Numbered from the stretch's first letter, positions 1 to 8,837 are shown. The stretch is DNA of 19,653 bases from JBAXPV01 sp037132075 (GCA_037132075.1 JBAXPV010000053.1:1-19653); one strand, 5' to 3'. Translations and numbers: made by a program. The notes: generated by a model from the letters alone, not told the origin.

Positions 1-268
1 CACTCGAAGGTAGCCCTGTAGATTTTCAGCTGTCTACCCCCTGAACAGTAACAATTTCAGCTTATAAGGCTGGTGACAATTATAACTGAGGGTTTAAAAA
101 ATTGGGAATCAGATCATTGATAATCTTTTCAAATTTCCCCCCGGAGATTTGTACAAGACTTAATATTAAAACAAACCTACATCCATTAGATTTTGCTAAT
201 CAAAGATACAGTAATTTTATCGATTGAATTGTCTACCCATTTGCAATTTTGCCAAAACAACAAATCCT
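1..268. other. Upstream region without a recognisable gene
   Basis: No convincing gene is seen before rarA. A short open stretch on the plus strand runs in from the window edge and stops with TGA at 42-44; it could be the last 13 codons of an upstream gene but is too short to assign. On the minus strand, bases 201-208 read TATCTTTG, which fits the Bacteroidota -7 promoter consensus TAnnTTTG, but no coding frame follows it leftwards, so it may be chance. Confidence 0.4.
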
Positions 269-1543
269 ATGTCAATCCAAGCGCCCTTACCTGATTTGTT
301 AAGACCCGAATCCCTGGACGAATTCCTTGGCCAGCAACATCTTACAGGACATGGTTCCATTCTCAGAAATGCAATTGACACCGGGAATATCCCTTCAATG
401 ATTTTCTGGGGTCCACCCGGTGTTGGGAAAACCAGCCTGGCCAATATCATCTCAAGAAAGACAAACCGCCCGTTTTATACCCTAAGTGCAATAAGCTCTG
501 GGGTTAAAGACGTCCGCGAAGTCATCAGCAAATCCACTGAATCCGGTGGAAATGCGATTCTTTTCATTGATGAGATTCATCGTTTCAGCAAGAGTCAGCA
601 AGACTCCCTTCTGGGTGCTGTGGAGAAAGGGATCGTAACACTTGTCGGGGCAACAACCGAAAACCCATCTTTTGAAGTCATTTCCCCATTGCTCAGCCGT
701 TGCCAGGTTTATATTCTAAAGCCATTGTCGGAGGAGGATCTGCTGCTCCTGCTTGATAAAGCAAAACAAAAACTGGAGGAAGAAACCGGCGCAACGATCA
801 AACTTGAGGAAACTGAAGCACTCCTTCGGATTTCAGGAGGTGATGCCCGTAAGCTGATCAACGCTTTTGATCTGGTGGTTAAAAATGCCAGGGTACAAAA
901 TGGGATCATCACACTTACCAATGATACCGTGCTTAATTCCATTCAGCAGAATCTCGCCATGTACGACAAACAAGGCGAGATGCATTATGACATCATCTCG
1001 GCATTTATCAAATCCATGCGGGGCAGCGACCCGAATGCGGCGGTATACTATCTCGCACGAATGGTCGAGGCCGGAGAAGATCCTAAATTTATCGCAAGAA
1101 GGATGCTTATCTTAGCTTCTGAGGACATCGGCAATGCCAATCCCAACGCTTTGTTGCTCGCCACAAATTGCTTTCAGGCGGTTGATGTCATCGGGTATCC
1201 TGAATGTGACCTGATCCTTTCACAAACCGCTATCTATCTAGCCACTTCTCCCAAAAGTAATGCTTCTTACCTCGCAATAAGGGCAGCACAAAAGAAAATT
1301 CGGGAAATCGGCGACCAGCCTGTCCCATTGCATCTGCGCAATGCACCTTCAAAACTAATGAAAAACATTAATTACGGGAAAGATTATCAATACGCACACG
1401 ATTTTCCAGGCAATTTTGTTGAGATGGAGTTTCTCCCCGACAAATTGAAAGGGACAAAATTTTATGAACCACAGGATAATCCCAGGGAAAAGGAAACCAG
1501 GAGACACTTGTCAAATCTGTGGAAAAAGAAATATAACTATTAA
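269..1543 (+). CDS. rarA: Replication-associated recombination protein A (RarA/MgsA family AAA+ ATPase)
   Basis: RarA is a clamp-loader-like AAA+ ATPase that acts at stalled replication forks. The 424-residue protein has the family's usual length. It shows Walker A GPPGVGKT at residues 48-55, Walker B with ILFIDEIHRF, a sensor 1 region GATTENPSFE, an arginine-finger segment LLSRC, and the long C-terminal helical region (AMRGSDPNAAVYYLARM-like, ASEDIGNANP) typical of RarA/WRNIP1. The ATG at 269 is preferred because the protein then starts with the conserved PLPDLLRPESLDEFLGQ; a TTG at 224 in the same frame would add 15 unconserved residues. An SRPBCC-type gene follows 16 bases downstream on the same strand, so the two may be co-transcribed. 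Recognition is by motifs and overall similarity, and is secure. Confidence 0.95.
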   Translation: MSIQAPLPDLLRPESLDEFLGQQHLTGHGSILRNAIDTGNIPSMIFWGPPGVGKTSLANIISRKTNRPFYTLSAISSGVKDVREVISKSTESGGNAILFIDEIHRFSKSQQDSLLGAVEKGIVTLVGATTENPSFEVISPLLSRCQVYILKPLSEEDLLLLLDKAKQKLEEETGATIKLEETEALLRISGGDARKLINAFDLVVKNARVQNGIITLTNDTVLNSIQQNLAMYDKQGEMHYDIISAFIKSMRGSDPNAAVYYLARMVEAGEDPKFIARRMLILASEDIGNANPNALLLATNCFQAVDVIGYPECDLILSQTAIYLATSPKSNASYLAIRAAQKKIREIGDQPVPLHLRNAPSKLMKNINYGKDYQYAHDFPGNFVEMEFLPDKLKGTKFYEPQDNPREKETRRHLSNLWKKKYNY

Positions 1544-1559
1544 ACAGTTATTTTGTTTA

Positions 1560-2018
1560 ATGCCTATGAAATTATATACTTTACAACAGAAATTGTTTGT
1601 TCCTGTAAGCCTTGAGAAAGCATGGGATTTTTTTTCAGACCCTGAAAACCTTGCAATCATTACACCACCTGAGATGAAGTTTGTGACGACTTCAGCCCCG
1701 CAACACGATATGTATCCTGGACAGATTATCAGTTATACTTTATCGCCATTGTTGTTCTTTCGGATTAGATGGGTAACGGAAATCACCCATGTCGTCGATA
1801 AACAATTCTTCGTGGATGAACAACGCTTTGGACCCTATAAATTCTGGCATCATCAGCATAAGTTCAAAGAAGTGCCTGGTGGCATTGAGATGACTGACCT
1901 GGTGCACTTTGGACTTCCGTTCGGCATTCTGGCAGCACCGATGGTCCCGTATATCAGAAAAAAAGTGGCAGGAATTTTTACATACCGAGAAAAAGTAATT
2001 AAAGAAATATTTCCTTGA
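1560..2018 (+). CDS. SRPBCC (START/Bet v1-like) superfamily protein
   Basis: A 152-residue soluble protein with the pattern of the small SRPBCC family often labelled ligand-binding or, historically, cell-division-inhibitor-like. Visible signatures are the N-terminal 'LFVPVSLEKAWDFFSDPENLAIITPPEM' region (first strand plus helix), the central RWVTEITHV strand, 'FVDEQRFGPYKFWHHQHKF' and the C-terminal long helix. These domains bind hydrophobic ligands; no ligand can be named here. The frame is open further upstream into rarA, but homology begins at ATG 1560 (a second ATG at 1566 is also possible). Its stop TGA overlaps the TTG start of the next gene in the four bases TTGA (2015-2018), implying translational coupling. 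Confidence 0.82.
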   Translation: MPMKLYTLQQKLFVPVSLEKAWDFFSDPENLAIITPPEMKFVTTSAPQHDMYPGQIISYTLSPLLFFRIRWVTEITHVVDKQFFVDEQRFGPYKFWHHQHKFKEVPGGIEMTDLVHFGLPFGILAAPMVPYIRKKVAGIFTYREKVIKEIFP

Positions 2019-3181
2019 TCATCCTCGAAAAACCATACGTTTCTGAATTCCTGCAACAGACTGTTGTGGATTTACAAATCCCTGTGCTGGCTACCGATTT
2101 CTCAAAAAGCCTGAAGCATGCCCAAAAAATGAATTTGCAGGAAAAAGAAGTGTTTTTCAACATCCTAAAGGGCACTTCAAATCCATTGTTGTATAGCAAT
2201 TCAGAAAATGCCACAGAATTATTAAACCGCTTTGTACCGGAACTTGAAATCACCAAAAATGTCAATTTTTTTAAAGACAAATCAAAGCTTCGTGACATCT
2301 TTTCAACGCTCAATCCGGACATGTGGTATAAAAAGGTTTCATTAGAAGAACTGGACGAGCTGGATGTTGGAACCCTCACCTTGCCCTTTGTCATTAAACC
2401 ACTGAGAGGATTTGCAAGCATTGGCATTCACGCCATTCACCAAATGGACGAGTGGAAACCCGCAGTGGAAAGCATTAAAAAAGAAGTCATCCTGATGTGT
2501 AATATTTTCCCTGATGTTGTGGTGAGTCTTAACGAATTCATTATCGAAAAATGTATTGAAGGAACAGAAATCGCCATCGATGCCTATTATGATGACAATG
2601 GCGAACCTGTGATCCTGAATATCCTAACACATCTGTTCGGTTCAAAATCAGACATGAGTGATCGCCTCTATATGACTTCTGATGACATCATAAGAAAGCA
2701 CCACACCTCTATTCTTGTTTATCTTGAAGAAATTGGCAGGATGAAACGGCTGCGCAACTTCCCGTTTCACCTGGAAATGCGACAGGAAGAGAACGGAAAT
2801 TTTGTCCCGATAGAGATTAACCCGATGCGATTTATGGGTTTCTGCGTTGCAGATGTTGAATATTATTTTTATGGAATTAATCCATACGAATATTATTTTA
2901 ATCAAAAGAAACCCGATTGGAATAAAATTCTGGAATCCCGCAACGACAAGATCTATGGCATGTTTGGCATCGACATTCCAAAACACCTGGACAAGCGTAA
3001 GATCACCTTCGATTATGAGAAATTTATATCACATTTCTCAAAACCTCTTCATTATATCAAACAGGATTACAGGACCTTACCTATGGCTATTTACCTTTTT
3101 GCAGAAACAGAGAAGAAGAACTTTGCTGAGTTTGAAGAGATCTTATATTCAGATTTGACCGAGTTTATAATGACATCATAA
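2015..3181 (+). CDS. ATP-grasp domain protein of unknown substrate
   Basis: The 388-residue protein has an ATP-grasp fold, the family that joins a carboxylate to an amine or thiol through an acyl phosphate. Evidence: a likely ATP-binding lysine in FVIKPLRGFASIGIH (K128), the segment EGTEIAIDAYYDDNG (182-196), FHLEMRQEENGNF with E253, and the metal-binding VPIEINP motif (E267, N269). The first 80 residues would be the pre-ATP-grasp domain. The start is inferred to be TTG 2015, inside the stop of the SRPBCC gene; the next in-frame ATG (2129) would remove 38 residues of apparent fold. The last residues lack any further recognisable domain. Neighbouring genes do not reveal a pathway. The gene ends 12 bases from the end of a convergent gene, with no obvious terminator between them. 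Confidence 0.8.
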   Translation: MIILEKPYVSEFLQQTVVDLQIPVLATDFSKSLKHAQKMNLQEKEVFFNILKGTSNPLLYSNSENATELLNRFVPELEITKNVNFFKDKSKLRDIFSTLNPDMWYKKVSLEELDELDVGTLTLPFVIKPLRGFASIGIHAIHQMDEWKPAVESIKKEVILMCNIFPDVVVSLNEFIIEKCIEGTEIAIDAYYDDNGEPVILNILTHLFGSKSDMSDRLYMTSDDIIRKHHTSILVYLEEIGRMKRLRNFPFHLEMRQEENGNFVPIEINPMRFMGFCVADVEYYFYGINPYEYYFNQKKPDWNKILESRNDKIYGMFGIDIPKHLDKRKITFDYEKFISHFSKPLHYIKQDYRTLPMAIYLFAETEKKNFAEFEEILYSDLTEFIMTS

Positions 3182-3193
3182 TGCAGGCTGGCC

Positions 3194-5152
3194 TTATTTC
3201 AAAGCTTTTCTTGCCTTAAGAATATATTTAGCAGTATCCAACGGGCTTATCCCCTGGTATGGACGGATCGCTCCCTGTTCATCTGTACATACGCTATATC
3301 CATAAAACCTCGTGGATATCCTCGCTTTTCCACCTGAACGTGAACTGAGTTTCACCGGGTAATCAAGAGACGTAGCCAGCGGAAAAACCCCTAGTAATCG
3401 AAATTTCCCATCTTGTAGTACCGGACTTTCAAAAGTACCACGCATGCGTGTGATATCGCTGGTGATTGGCCCTAACAGATCTTCTGCAGCAATAATCTGG
3501 TAGAAGATCATCGGCTCAAGCAAGGCAGTACCGGAATGAACCAGTCCATCCATGATTCCCATTGGGGTTGCCACTGTAAAATCCCCCGGCCTTGAATGCA
3601 TAGGATGATCATCTCCTTCTATCAGTGTAATTTTTATGTCGGTAACTTCCCAGCCTTTGATTCCTTGCTTCAGCGCATTGGTAATGCTCCTGGCAACTTC
3701 ATTCTGGTATTTTTGCTGCACATCATTTACCGAAAGTTTGCTTTCATAAAATACACCACTTCCCCTCTCGCCCGGTTCGATGAGAAATTTCAAAATAGCC
3801 CAGCATGGTTTGGGCATCCAATAACGCACAAAACCTTCTGCGGCAGCATTTGGGGTCTCCTTATAGATCACCGTTGGGTTTTCGAAGCGGGCTTCAATGC
3901 CAAAACGATCTGCCAGGATGCGTTCTAATACCTCCATCTGAATCCATCCCATGATTTTAAGCTGTAATTCTGAAGTTTCTCGCATCCAATCGAATTCCAG
4001 GGAAGGATCTTCTGCGTTCATCTCAAGGAGGGCTGCTGCCAAAGCAGGATATTCAGCTGAATTCAAGGCTTTCACCTGAACCAGGATCAAAGGGGTGCTC
4101 ATTTTTACCTCATCTGGAATGCCCGGATCAGGTAAGCCAAGCATGTCCCCGACAGCCACCTGATCAAATCCGCTGATCCCCGCGATGTCACCGGCTTCTA
4201 CCCTGGCCATGTCCTCATATCTGCCTGGAAATATCATTCGAAGCTGGGTGACTTTTTCCGCTAGTTGACGTGTTGCATTGAAAATGATTTCTCTGTTACT
4301 GATGCTACCCTTGTAAAGACGAACATGGGCAATTTTTCCACCATTTTTGTCATGACTGATGCCGTAGACCAAAGCAGATAAAGGGCTCAGAGGATCTCCC
4401 ACCGGATCAGGCAGGTAATTGACAATAGCATCAAGCAATGCCTCCATGCCGAGGCCCAGCTTTGCTGACCCAAACCAAAGCGGATAGATCTGTGTTGTTT
4501 TTATCAGTTGGCTCAATAGTTCGTCAAGCTCGGAGAATGTAGGGATAGAACCTTCCAGGTATCGGGTCAATAGTTTTTCGTCACAGGAAACGATCACTTC
4601 AAGTAGGTTCTCCGCCATTGCCCTGGCAGACCAGCATGAAGAGATTCCCGCTTCAGCCTTACCTTCGTCGGACACTTCCGTCATCAGCAGTGGACTGAAT
4701 TTCAATTCCTTTTCGATGGACTTGCAAACAGCTTCGGTGTCTGCACCAATACGATCAATTTTATTGACAAACAAGATTACAGGAATCCCCCGATTCCTAA
4801 TCGCATTCCACAACACCTCCGTTTGAGCCTGAACTCCTTCCACCGCAGAGAGTACAAGAATAACACCATCACAAACCCTCATGACCCGTTCAACATCTGA
4901 AGAAAAGTCAACATGACCGGGGGTATCGATCAGATTGATTCGTGTCCCCTTCCAGCTAAAAGGAGTATGGGCTGAGCGAACAGAGATGCCCCGCTCCTTT
5001 TCAACAGCAAGAAAATCAGTACTTGCAGTACCCTGGTCAACATTTCCGAGTTGCTTCGTTTGTCCGCTTAAAAACAGAAATTGCTCTGTGACTGAGGTTT
5101 TGCCGGCATCAGCATGGGCCATGATGGCAATGTTTCGAATCGATCGCGGCAT
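3194..5152 (-). CDS. TetM/TetQ-type translation-factor GTPase (ribosomal protection family, divergent)
   Basis: A 652-residue EF-G-like GTPase with the length and domain order of tetracycline ribosomal protection proteins (TetQ about 641-657). Seen: G1 AHADAGKT (12-19), RGIS (54-57, switch I), DTPGH (76-80), NKID (130-133), SAK (229-231), domain II (about 255-345), and EF-G-like domains III-V. KGWEVTDIKIT (499-509) leads into the domain IV tip. In TetM and TetQ that tip carries YSPVSTPADF; here it is HPMHSRPGDF (516-525), so the Pro-Val that disturbs the drug site is replaced. Tetracycline resistance is therefore uncertain; another ribosome-rescue or protection role is possible. The sequence AAAGGGA precedes two tandem ATGs (5155 and 5152); 5152 has better spacing. 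The start lies only a few bases after the stop of the molybdenum hydroxylase gene, so they probably share a transcript. Confidence 0.85.
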   Translation of the reverse strand: MPRSIRNIAIMAHADAGKTSVTEQFLFLSGQTKQLGNVDQGTASTDFLAVEKERGISVRSAHTPFSWKGTRINLIDTPGHVDFSSDVERVMRVCDGVILVLSAVEGVQAQTEVLWNAIRNRGIPVILFVNKIDRIGADTEAVCKSIEKELKFSPLLMTEVSDEGKAEAGISSCWSARAMAENLLEVIVSCDEKLLTRYLEGSIPTFSELDELLSQLIKTTQIYPLWFGSAKLGLGMEALLDAIVNYLPDPVGDPLSPLSALVYGISHDKNGGKIAHVRLYKGSISNREIIFNATRQLAEKVTQLRMIFPGRYEDMARVEAGDIAGISGFDQVAVGDMLGLPDPGIPDEVKMSTPLILVQVKALNSAEYPALAAALLEMNAEDPSLEFDWMRETSELQLKIMGWIQMEVLERILADRFGIEARFENPTVIYKETPNAAAEGFVRYWMPKPCWAILKFLIEPGERGSGVFYESKLSVNDVQQKYQNEVARSITNALKQGIKGWEVTDIKITLIEGDDHPMHSRPGDFTVATPMGIMDGLVHSGTALLEPMIFYQIIAAEDLLGPITSDITRMRGTFESPVLQDGKFRLLGVFPLATSLDYPVKLSSRSGGKARISTRFYGYSVCTDEQGAIRPYQGISPLDTAKYILKARKALK

Positions 5153-5160
5153 CATTCCCT

Positions 5161-7455
5161 TTATAATTTACCGCTGGCTCTCAGTATCTTTTCAGGTGTA
5201 ATCGGAAGGTCCATGCAACGATAACCACTCGCCTGGAAAACTGCATCAGAAATTGCCGCGGCTGTGGGTATTACCAGACCTTCACCGGCTTCTTTTGCAC
5301 CAAAAGGCCCTTCAGGTTCGTAGGTGTCAATGGATGCAGAAATAATTTCAGGCATGTCTTCTGCAGCCGCAATTTTGTAGTCGAGGAATGAGGTATTTAA
5401 GGTTTTTCCGTCACGCATGGCAAACTGTTCGCAGAGCGTATATCCCAAACCCATCTGGATAGCTCCTTCGAGTTGGCCCTCAACACCCAATGGATTAATG
5501 ATAGTCCCGCAATCATGGGCTGTCGAAATCTTTTCTACACTGACAACACCCGTATCCGGATCAACGTCAACTTCAGCAACCTGGGCGCCAAAGGAATAGG
5601 CAGGCGTCGTGAGGCCCATATCACGCGGCGTATAATATCCACGGGCCGTCAGTTCTTCGCCACGATTTAACTTGACCCACATTTTTACTGCTTCACCAAA
5701 AGTGATACCCTTTTTGGGACTGGTCTTGGCAAAAACCCTTTCATTCTCAAAATCAACTTCATGAATAACATTGAGGTCAAATTTGAGAGAAACGATCTTA
5801 GCCAACTGCTCCTTAATCTTCTTTGAAGCATCGAGTATGGCATTGCCGTTCATCAGCGTAACACGACTTCCCCAGGTTCCCAGGTCGCATTTTGGGGTCA
5901 TGGCTGTGTCGCCGGCTGTCAGCCGAATTTTGTCGACCGCCAGTCCTAAGTCAGCAGCAAGTATTTGCCTGAGGACCGTATCAGAACCTTGTCCAATTTC
6001 AGCAGCCATAGTCAATAAATGGGCAGTACCGTCATCATAAACCCTGATTTCACAGGAAGAGAAATTGTATTGGGTGTTGAACCAGTTAAACACACCCCCG
6101 GAAATAAAACTATAACAAGCAATCCCGATTCCTTTGTTTTTGGGAAGGTTCTTTTTCTTCTCCATGAAGTTGGTCATTTCCGCAACCTTGGTGATGGATT
6201 CAACCAAGCCAGCCGAGGAAATGGTAGTCACACCTTCAATCTGATCACCAGTGATCATGGCATTCTTTAAACGGATCTCTATTGGATCTAATCCAAGATC
6301 AGCAGCTGCCATATTCATCTGTGTTTCTGAAACATAGAGTGCCTGTGGGGCTCCGAATCCCCTCATAGCACCGGCAGGAGGCAAATTGGTATACACATGA
6401 TATCCACGGTAACGATAAACGGGGTAACGGTAAATCATAGCACCAAAATTGCCACACAAAAAGGCGGCGGTCGGTCCCATTGAATTATAAGCACCACCGT
6501 TAAGATAAGCCTCAAAATCCTTGGCAATGATCGTTCCATCTTTGTTAAAGGCTACTTTTGATCTGATCTTCATCGCATGACGCCTGCGCCCAACAGCCAG
6601 CTCCTCTTCACGGGTAAGGACAATACGTACGGGCCGACCTGTTCTGCGGGCCATCCAGGCTGCGCAAAAATCCCAGGCTCTTAACTCCATTTTGCCCCCA
6701 AAGCCACCGCCAACAGCTGGCTTGATGACTCTGACATAATTTTCCGGGATCTCCATCGTCGATGCCAACAGACATTGAACAATATATGGGGTTTGCGTTG
6801 AAGTATATAAGGTAACCCTTCCTTCGGCATCAACTTCAGCCAGCGAGGCACAAGGCTCCATATAAGCATGCGATTGGGCATGCACCAAAAAAATATCCTC
6901 ACGAATATAATAAGCATCTTTAAAAGCTGTGTCGAAATCTCCGACATCAATTTGCCGATCCAGGCTGATATTGCTTGTCAGATCCGGGTTTTCCTCATGA
7001 ATCATAGGAGCGCCCGAGGCCAGGGAATCATCAAGATCAAAAACGGCTGGGAGCACTTCATATTCGACCTTGATCAGCGCCAAAGCTTCCGTGGCTATAT
7101 CTGCTGTAATAGCCGCCACTGCAGCAATTTCATCCCCTATAAAACGAACCTTATTCAGGGCCAGGGGCGTCTCATCCTGGGTTTGGGGAAACAAACGCCA
7201 GTTTCCAAATTTAACATTAGGCGTATCCTTTGCTGTAATCACATCTTTTACCCCGGGAAGTGCCAGGGCTGCCGAAATATCAATATTCAGAATTTTTGCA
7301 TGAGCATGCGGACTCCTGAGAATTTTTCCATGAAGCATGCCTGGCAAAATAAGATCACCGGTATATAGCGCTTTGCCGCTCGCCTTAGCCGGTCCGTCAA
7401 TCCTGGGAATTCCTTTCCCAATGAGACTGTTTTTTTTTATTTTCCCGGAATCCAT
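5161..7455 (-). CDS. Molybdenum hydroxylase large subunit (xanthine dehydrogenase/aldehyde oxidase family, molybdopterin-binding)
   Basis: A 764-residue catalytic subunit that hydroxylates (or, in the 4-hydroxybenzoyl-CoA reductase branch, reduces) an organic substrate at a molybdenum centre. The N-terminal a/b hammerhead domain begins IGKGIPRIDGPAKASGKALY. Cofactor-contact motifs visible are Q221 in TSTQTPYIVQ, GGGFGGK (249-255), the GAMRGFGAPQ loop, and the C-terminal GAKEAGEG with the presumed catalytic glutamate E725. ATG 7455 is chosen because it lies one base after the stop of the FAD gene, the same TAA-N-ATG layout as at the previous junction, and because homology begins soon after; an ATG at 7494 would add 13 residues and overlap. 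The substrate cannot be told from sequence alone. It is a cytoplasmic enzyme, with no signal peptide, and works with the two subunits encoded just upstream. Confidence 0.93.
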   Translation of the reverse strand: MDSGKIKKNSLIGKGIPRIDGPAKASGKALYTGDLILPGMLHGKILRSPHAHAKILNIDISAALALPGVKDVITAKDTPNVKFGNWRLFPQTQDETPLALNKVRFIGDEIAAVAAITADIATEALALIKVEYEVLPAVFDLDDSLASGAPMIHEENPDLTSNISLDRQIDVGDFDTAFKDAYYIREDIFLVHAQSHAYMEPCASLAEVDAEGRVTLYTSTQTPYIVQCLLASTMEIPENYVRVIKPAVGGGFGGKMELRAWDFCAAWMARRTGRPVRIVLTREEELAVGRRRHAMKIRSKVAFNKDGTIIAKDFEAYLNGGAYNSMGPTAAFLCGNFGAMIYRYPVYRYRGYHVYTNLPPAGAMRGFGAPQALYVSETQMNMAAADLGLDPIEIRLKNAMITGDQIEGVTTISSAGLVESITKVAEMTNFMEKKKNLPKNKGIGIACYSFISGGVFNWFNTQYNFSSCEIRVYDDGTAHLLTMAAEIGQGSDTVLRQILAADLGLAVDKIRLTAGDTAMTPKCDLGTWGSRVTLMNGNAILDASKKIKEQLAKIVSLKFDLNVIHEVDFENERVFAKTSPKKGITFGEAVKMWVKLNRGEELTARGYYTPRDMGLTTPAYSFGAQVAEVDVDPDTGVVSVEKISTAHDCGTIINPLGVEGQLEGAIQMGLGYTLCEQFAMRDGKTLNTSFLDYKIAAAEDMPEIISASIDTYEPEGPFGAKEAGEGLVIPTAAAISDAVFQASGYRCMDLPITPEKILRASGKL

Positions 7456-7456
7456 C

Positions 7457-8341
7457 TTATTTGCTTCGTTGTTTTGCAGACTCAAGACTTGCATTCAGAG
7501 CCCGCAGCGTTAATACTTCAACCATGGCCTTACGATAATCAGCAGAAGACCTCATGTCAGAAATCGGGGCTGACGCTTCACGGGCAATTTTCGCAGCTTG
7601 TATTAGTAGCTCAGAGTCCGGCACAGTGCCTGTCAACAATTCTTCTGCCTTATACACTCTCATAGGAATTGGAGCGACAGCCCCAAGGGCAATCCTGGCT
7701 TTAAGGACCTTGCCGGATGAGTCAAGGGAAATTAATGCAGAGACACAGATTCCCGCAATATCAACCTTGCTCCGCGTTGATACTTTCTGGTAACTGGATC
7801 CACTGATGGAACCCGGGAAAGGGATAAGTATCTCTTTAACAATGTCACCCTGCTCAAGGATTGTTTTTCCCGGTCCGGCAAAGAAATGGTCCAAAGCAAC
7901 GACTCTTTCTCCTGCTTGGTTTACAACAACAAGCTGAGCATCATAAACCAATAAAGGGGTTGCATTATCCGCGGATGGGCTCGCATTGCAAATATTTCCA
8001 ACCAGTGTCCCCATGTTTCTTATCTGGACTGTTGCCGTAACACTGGCTGCATGAGCCAAGGCAGGAAAGTGATTGATGATTCCTTCATGTTCAGCCAGTA
8101 AGGAAAGTGTTGCCATGGCGCCGATCACAACTTCGGTTCCAGCATCTATGTTTATGTGATCAATTCCGGGGATTCGGTTTAGGCCGATGACATAATCCGG
8201 CTGTAAAACCTGGGCTCTCATTTTAACAAGCAAATCCGTTCCGCCAGCAATAATACTGGATTTTGCACCATGCATGGCTCGAAACTCAAGTGCTTCAGCC
8301 ATTGTTTTGGGTTCTAAATAGATAAAATCACGAATAGACAT
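7457..8341 (-). CDS. Molybdenum hydroxylase FAD-binding subunit
   Basis: The 294-residue medium subunit carries FAD and passes electrons from the iron-sulphur subunit to an external acceptor. Family signatures are AGGTDLL (32-38) and TVQIRNMGTLVGN followed by NASPSADNATPLL (104-131), which bind FAD, and a C-terminal CO-dehydrogenase flavoprotein domain (from about 175, with KVSTRSKVDIAGICVSA). ATG 8341 is preferred: it stands one base after the stop of the 2Fe-2S gene, and MSIRDFIYLEPKTMAEAL matches the usual start of the family. An alternative ATG at 8365 overlaps the upstream gene. No 4Fe-4S insertion, as found in 4-hydroxybenzoyl-CoA reductase beta subunits, is evident. Confidence 0.93.
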   Translation of the reverse strand: MSIRDFIYLEPKTMAEALEFRAMHGAKSSIIAGGTDLLVKMRAQVLQPDYVIGLNRIPGIDHINIDAGTEVVIGAMATLSLLAEHEGIINHFPALAHAASVTATVQIRNMGTLVGNICNASPSADNATPLLVYDAQLVVVNQAGERVVALDHFFAGPGKTILEQGDIVKEILIPFPGSISGSSYQKVSTRSKVDIAGICVSALISLDSSGKVLKARIALGAVAPIPMRVYKAEELLTGTVPDSELLIQAAKIAREASAPISDMRSSADYRKAMVEVLTLRALNASLESAKQRSK

Positions 8342-8342
8342 A

Positions 8343-8837
8343 TTATAATTCTTTGAGTGATTCATTCATTGTTTCACTGACGACCTGCACAGCTTTAACG
8401 ATACGCCCGTAACCTGTACATCTGCATAAATTGCCCGACAGTCCCTGCCTGATTTCAAGTTCAGAGGGTCTGGGGTTTTTATCGAGAAGATGCTTCACTG
8501 ACATCACCATGCCCGGGGTACAGTATCCACATTGGATTGCACCTTCTTTGACAAAAGCTTCCTGGATCGGATGTAACTCATCACCATGAGGTGCAAGACC
8601 TTCAATCGTTGTGATTTCTTTATGCTGAGCCTCAACAGCCAGGGTAAGACACGAACAGACAGACTTTCCGTCAAGCAGAATTGTACAGGCGCCACAGTCA
8701 CCTGTCTGACAACCGATTTTTGTCCCCATCAAATGAAGGTCTTCCCTTAAAACCTCAACCAGGGTTTTTGAGGCTTTTACGGCAACTTCATAGAGGTCTC
8801 CGTTCACTTTAAGTGTCACTGTTATTTTTGACGACAT
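8343..8837 (-). CDS. Molybdenum hydroxylase 2Fe-2S subunit
   Basis: The 164-residue small subunit holds two 2Fe-2S clusters that carry electrons between the molybdenum and FAD subunits. All eight cysteine ligands are present: C43, C48, C51 and C63 in the N-terminal ferredoxin-like domain (GCQTGDCGAC), and C103, C106, C138 and C140 in the C-terminal helical domain (QCGYCTPGM, NLCRCTGYG). Length and motif spacing match the family. The ATG at 8837 gives MSSKITVTLKVNG, the expected first strand; an upstream in-frame ATG at 8879 adds 14 unlikely residues. It is the first gene of the minus-strand operon small-FAD-large-GTPase; the order 2Fe-2S, FAD, Mo differs from coxMSL order. No maturation gene (XdhC/CoxF type) is present in the window. 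Confidence 0.94.
   Translation of the reverse strand: MSSKITVTLKVNGDLYEVAVKASKTLVEVLREDLHLMGTKIGCQTGDCGACTILLDGKSVCSCLTLAVEAQHKEITTIEGLAPHGDELHPIQEAFVKEGAIQCGYCTPGMVMSVKHLLDKNPRPSELEIRQGLSGNLCRCTGYGRIVKAVQVVSETMNESLKEL

Noticed and set aside
201..208. Minus-strand promoter TATCTTTG pointing left from rarA
   Set aside because: No coding frame or RNA gene could be recognised in the 200 bases it would transcribe; probably chance.
3182..3193. Terminator between the convergent ATP-grasp and GTPase genes
   Set aside because: Only 12 bases separate the stops and no stem-loop was found there.
3194..5152. Direct naming as tetQ or another tet resistance gene
   Set aside because: The overall architecture fits, but the drug-displacing tip motif differs, so a resistance name would overstate what is seen.
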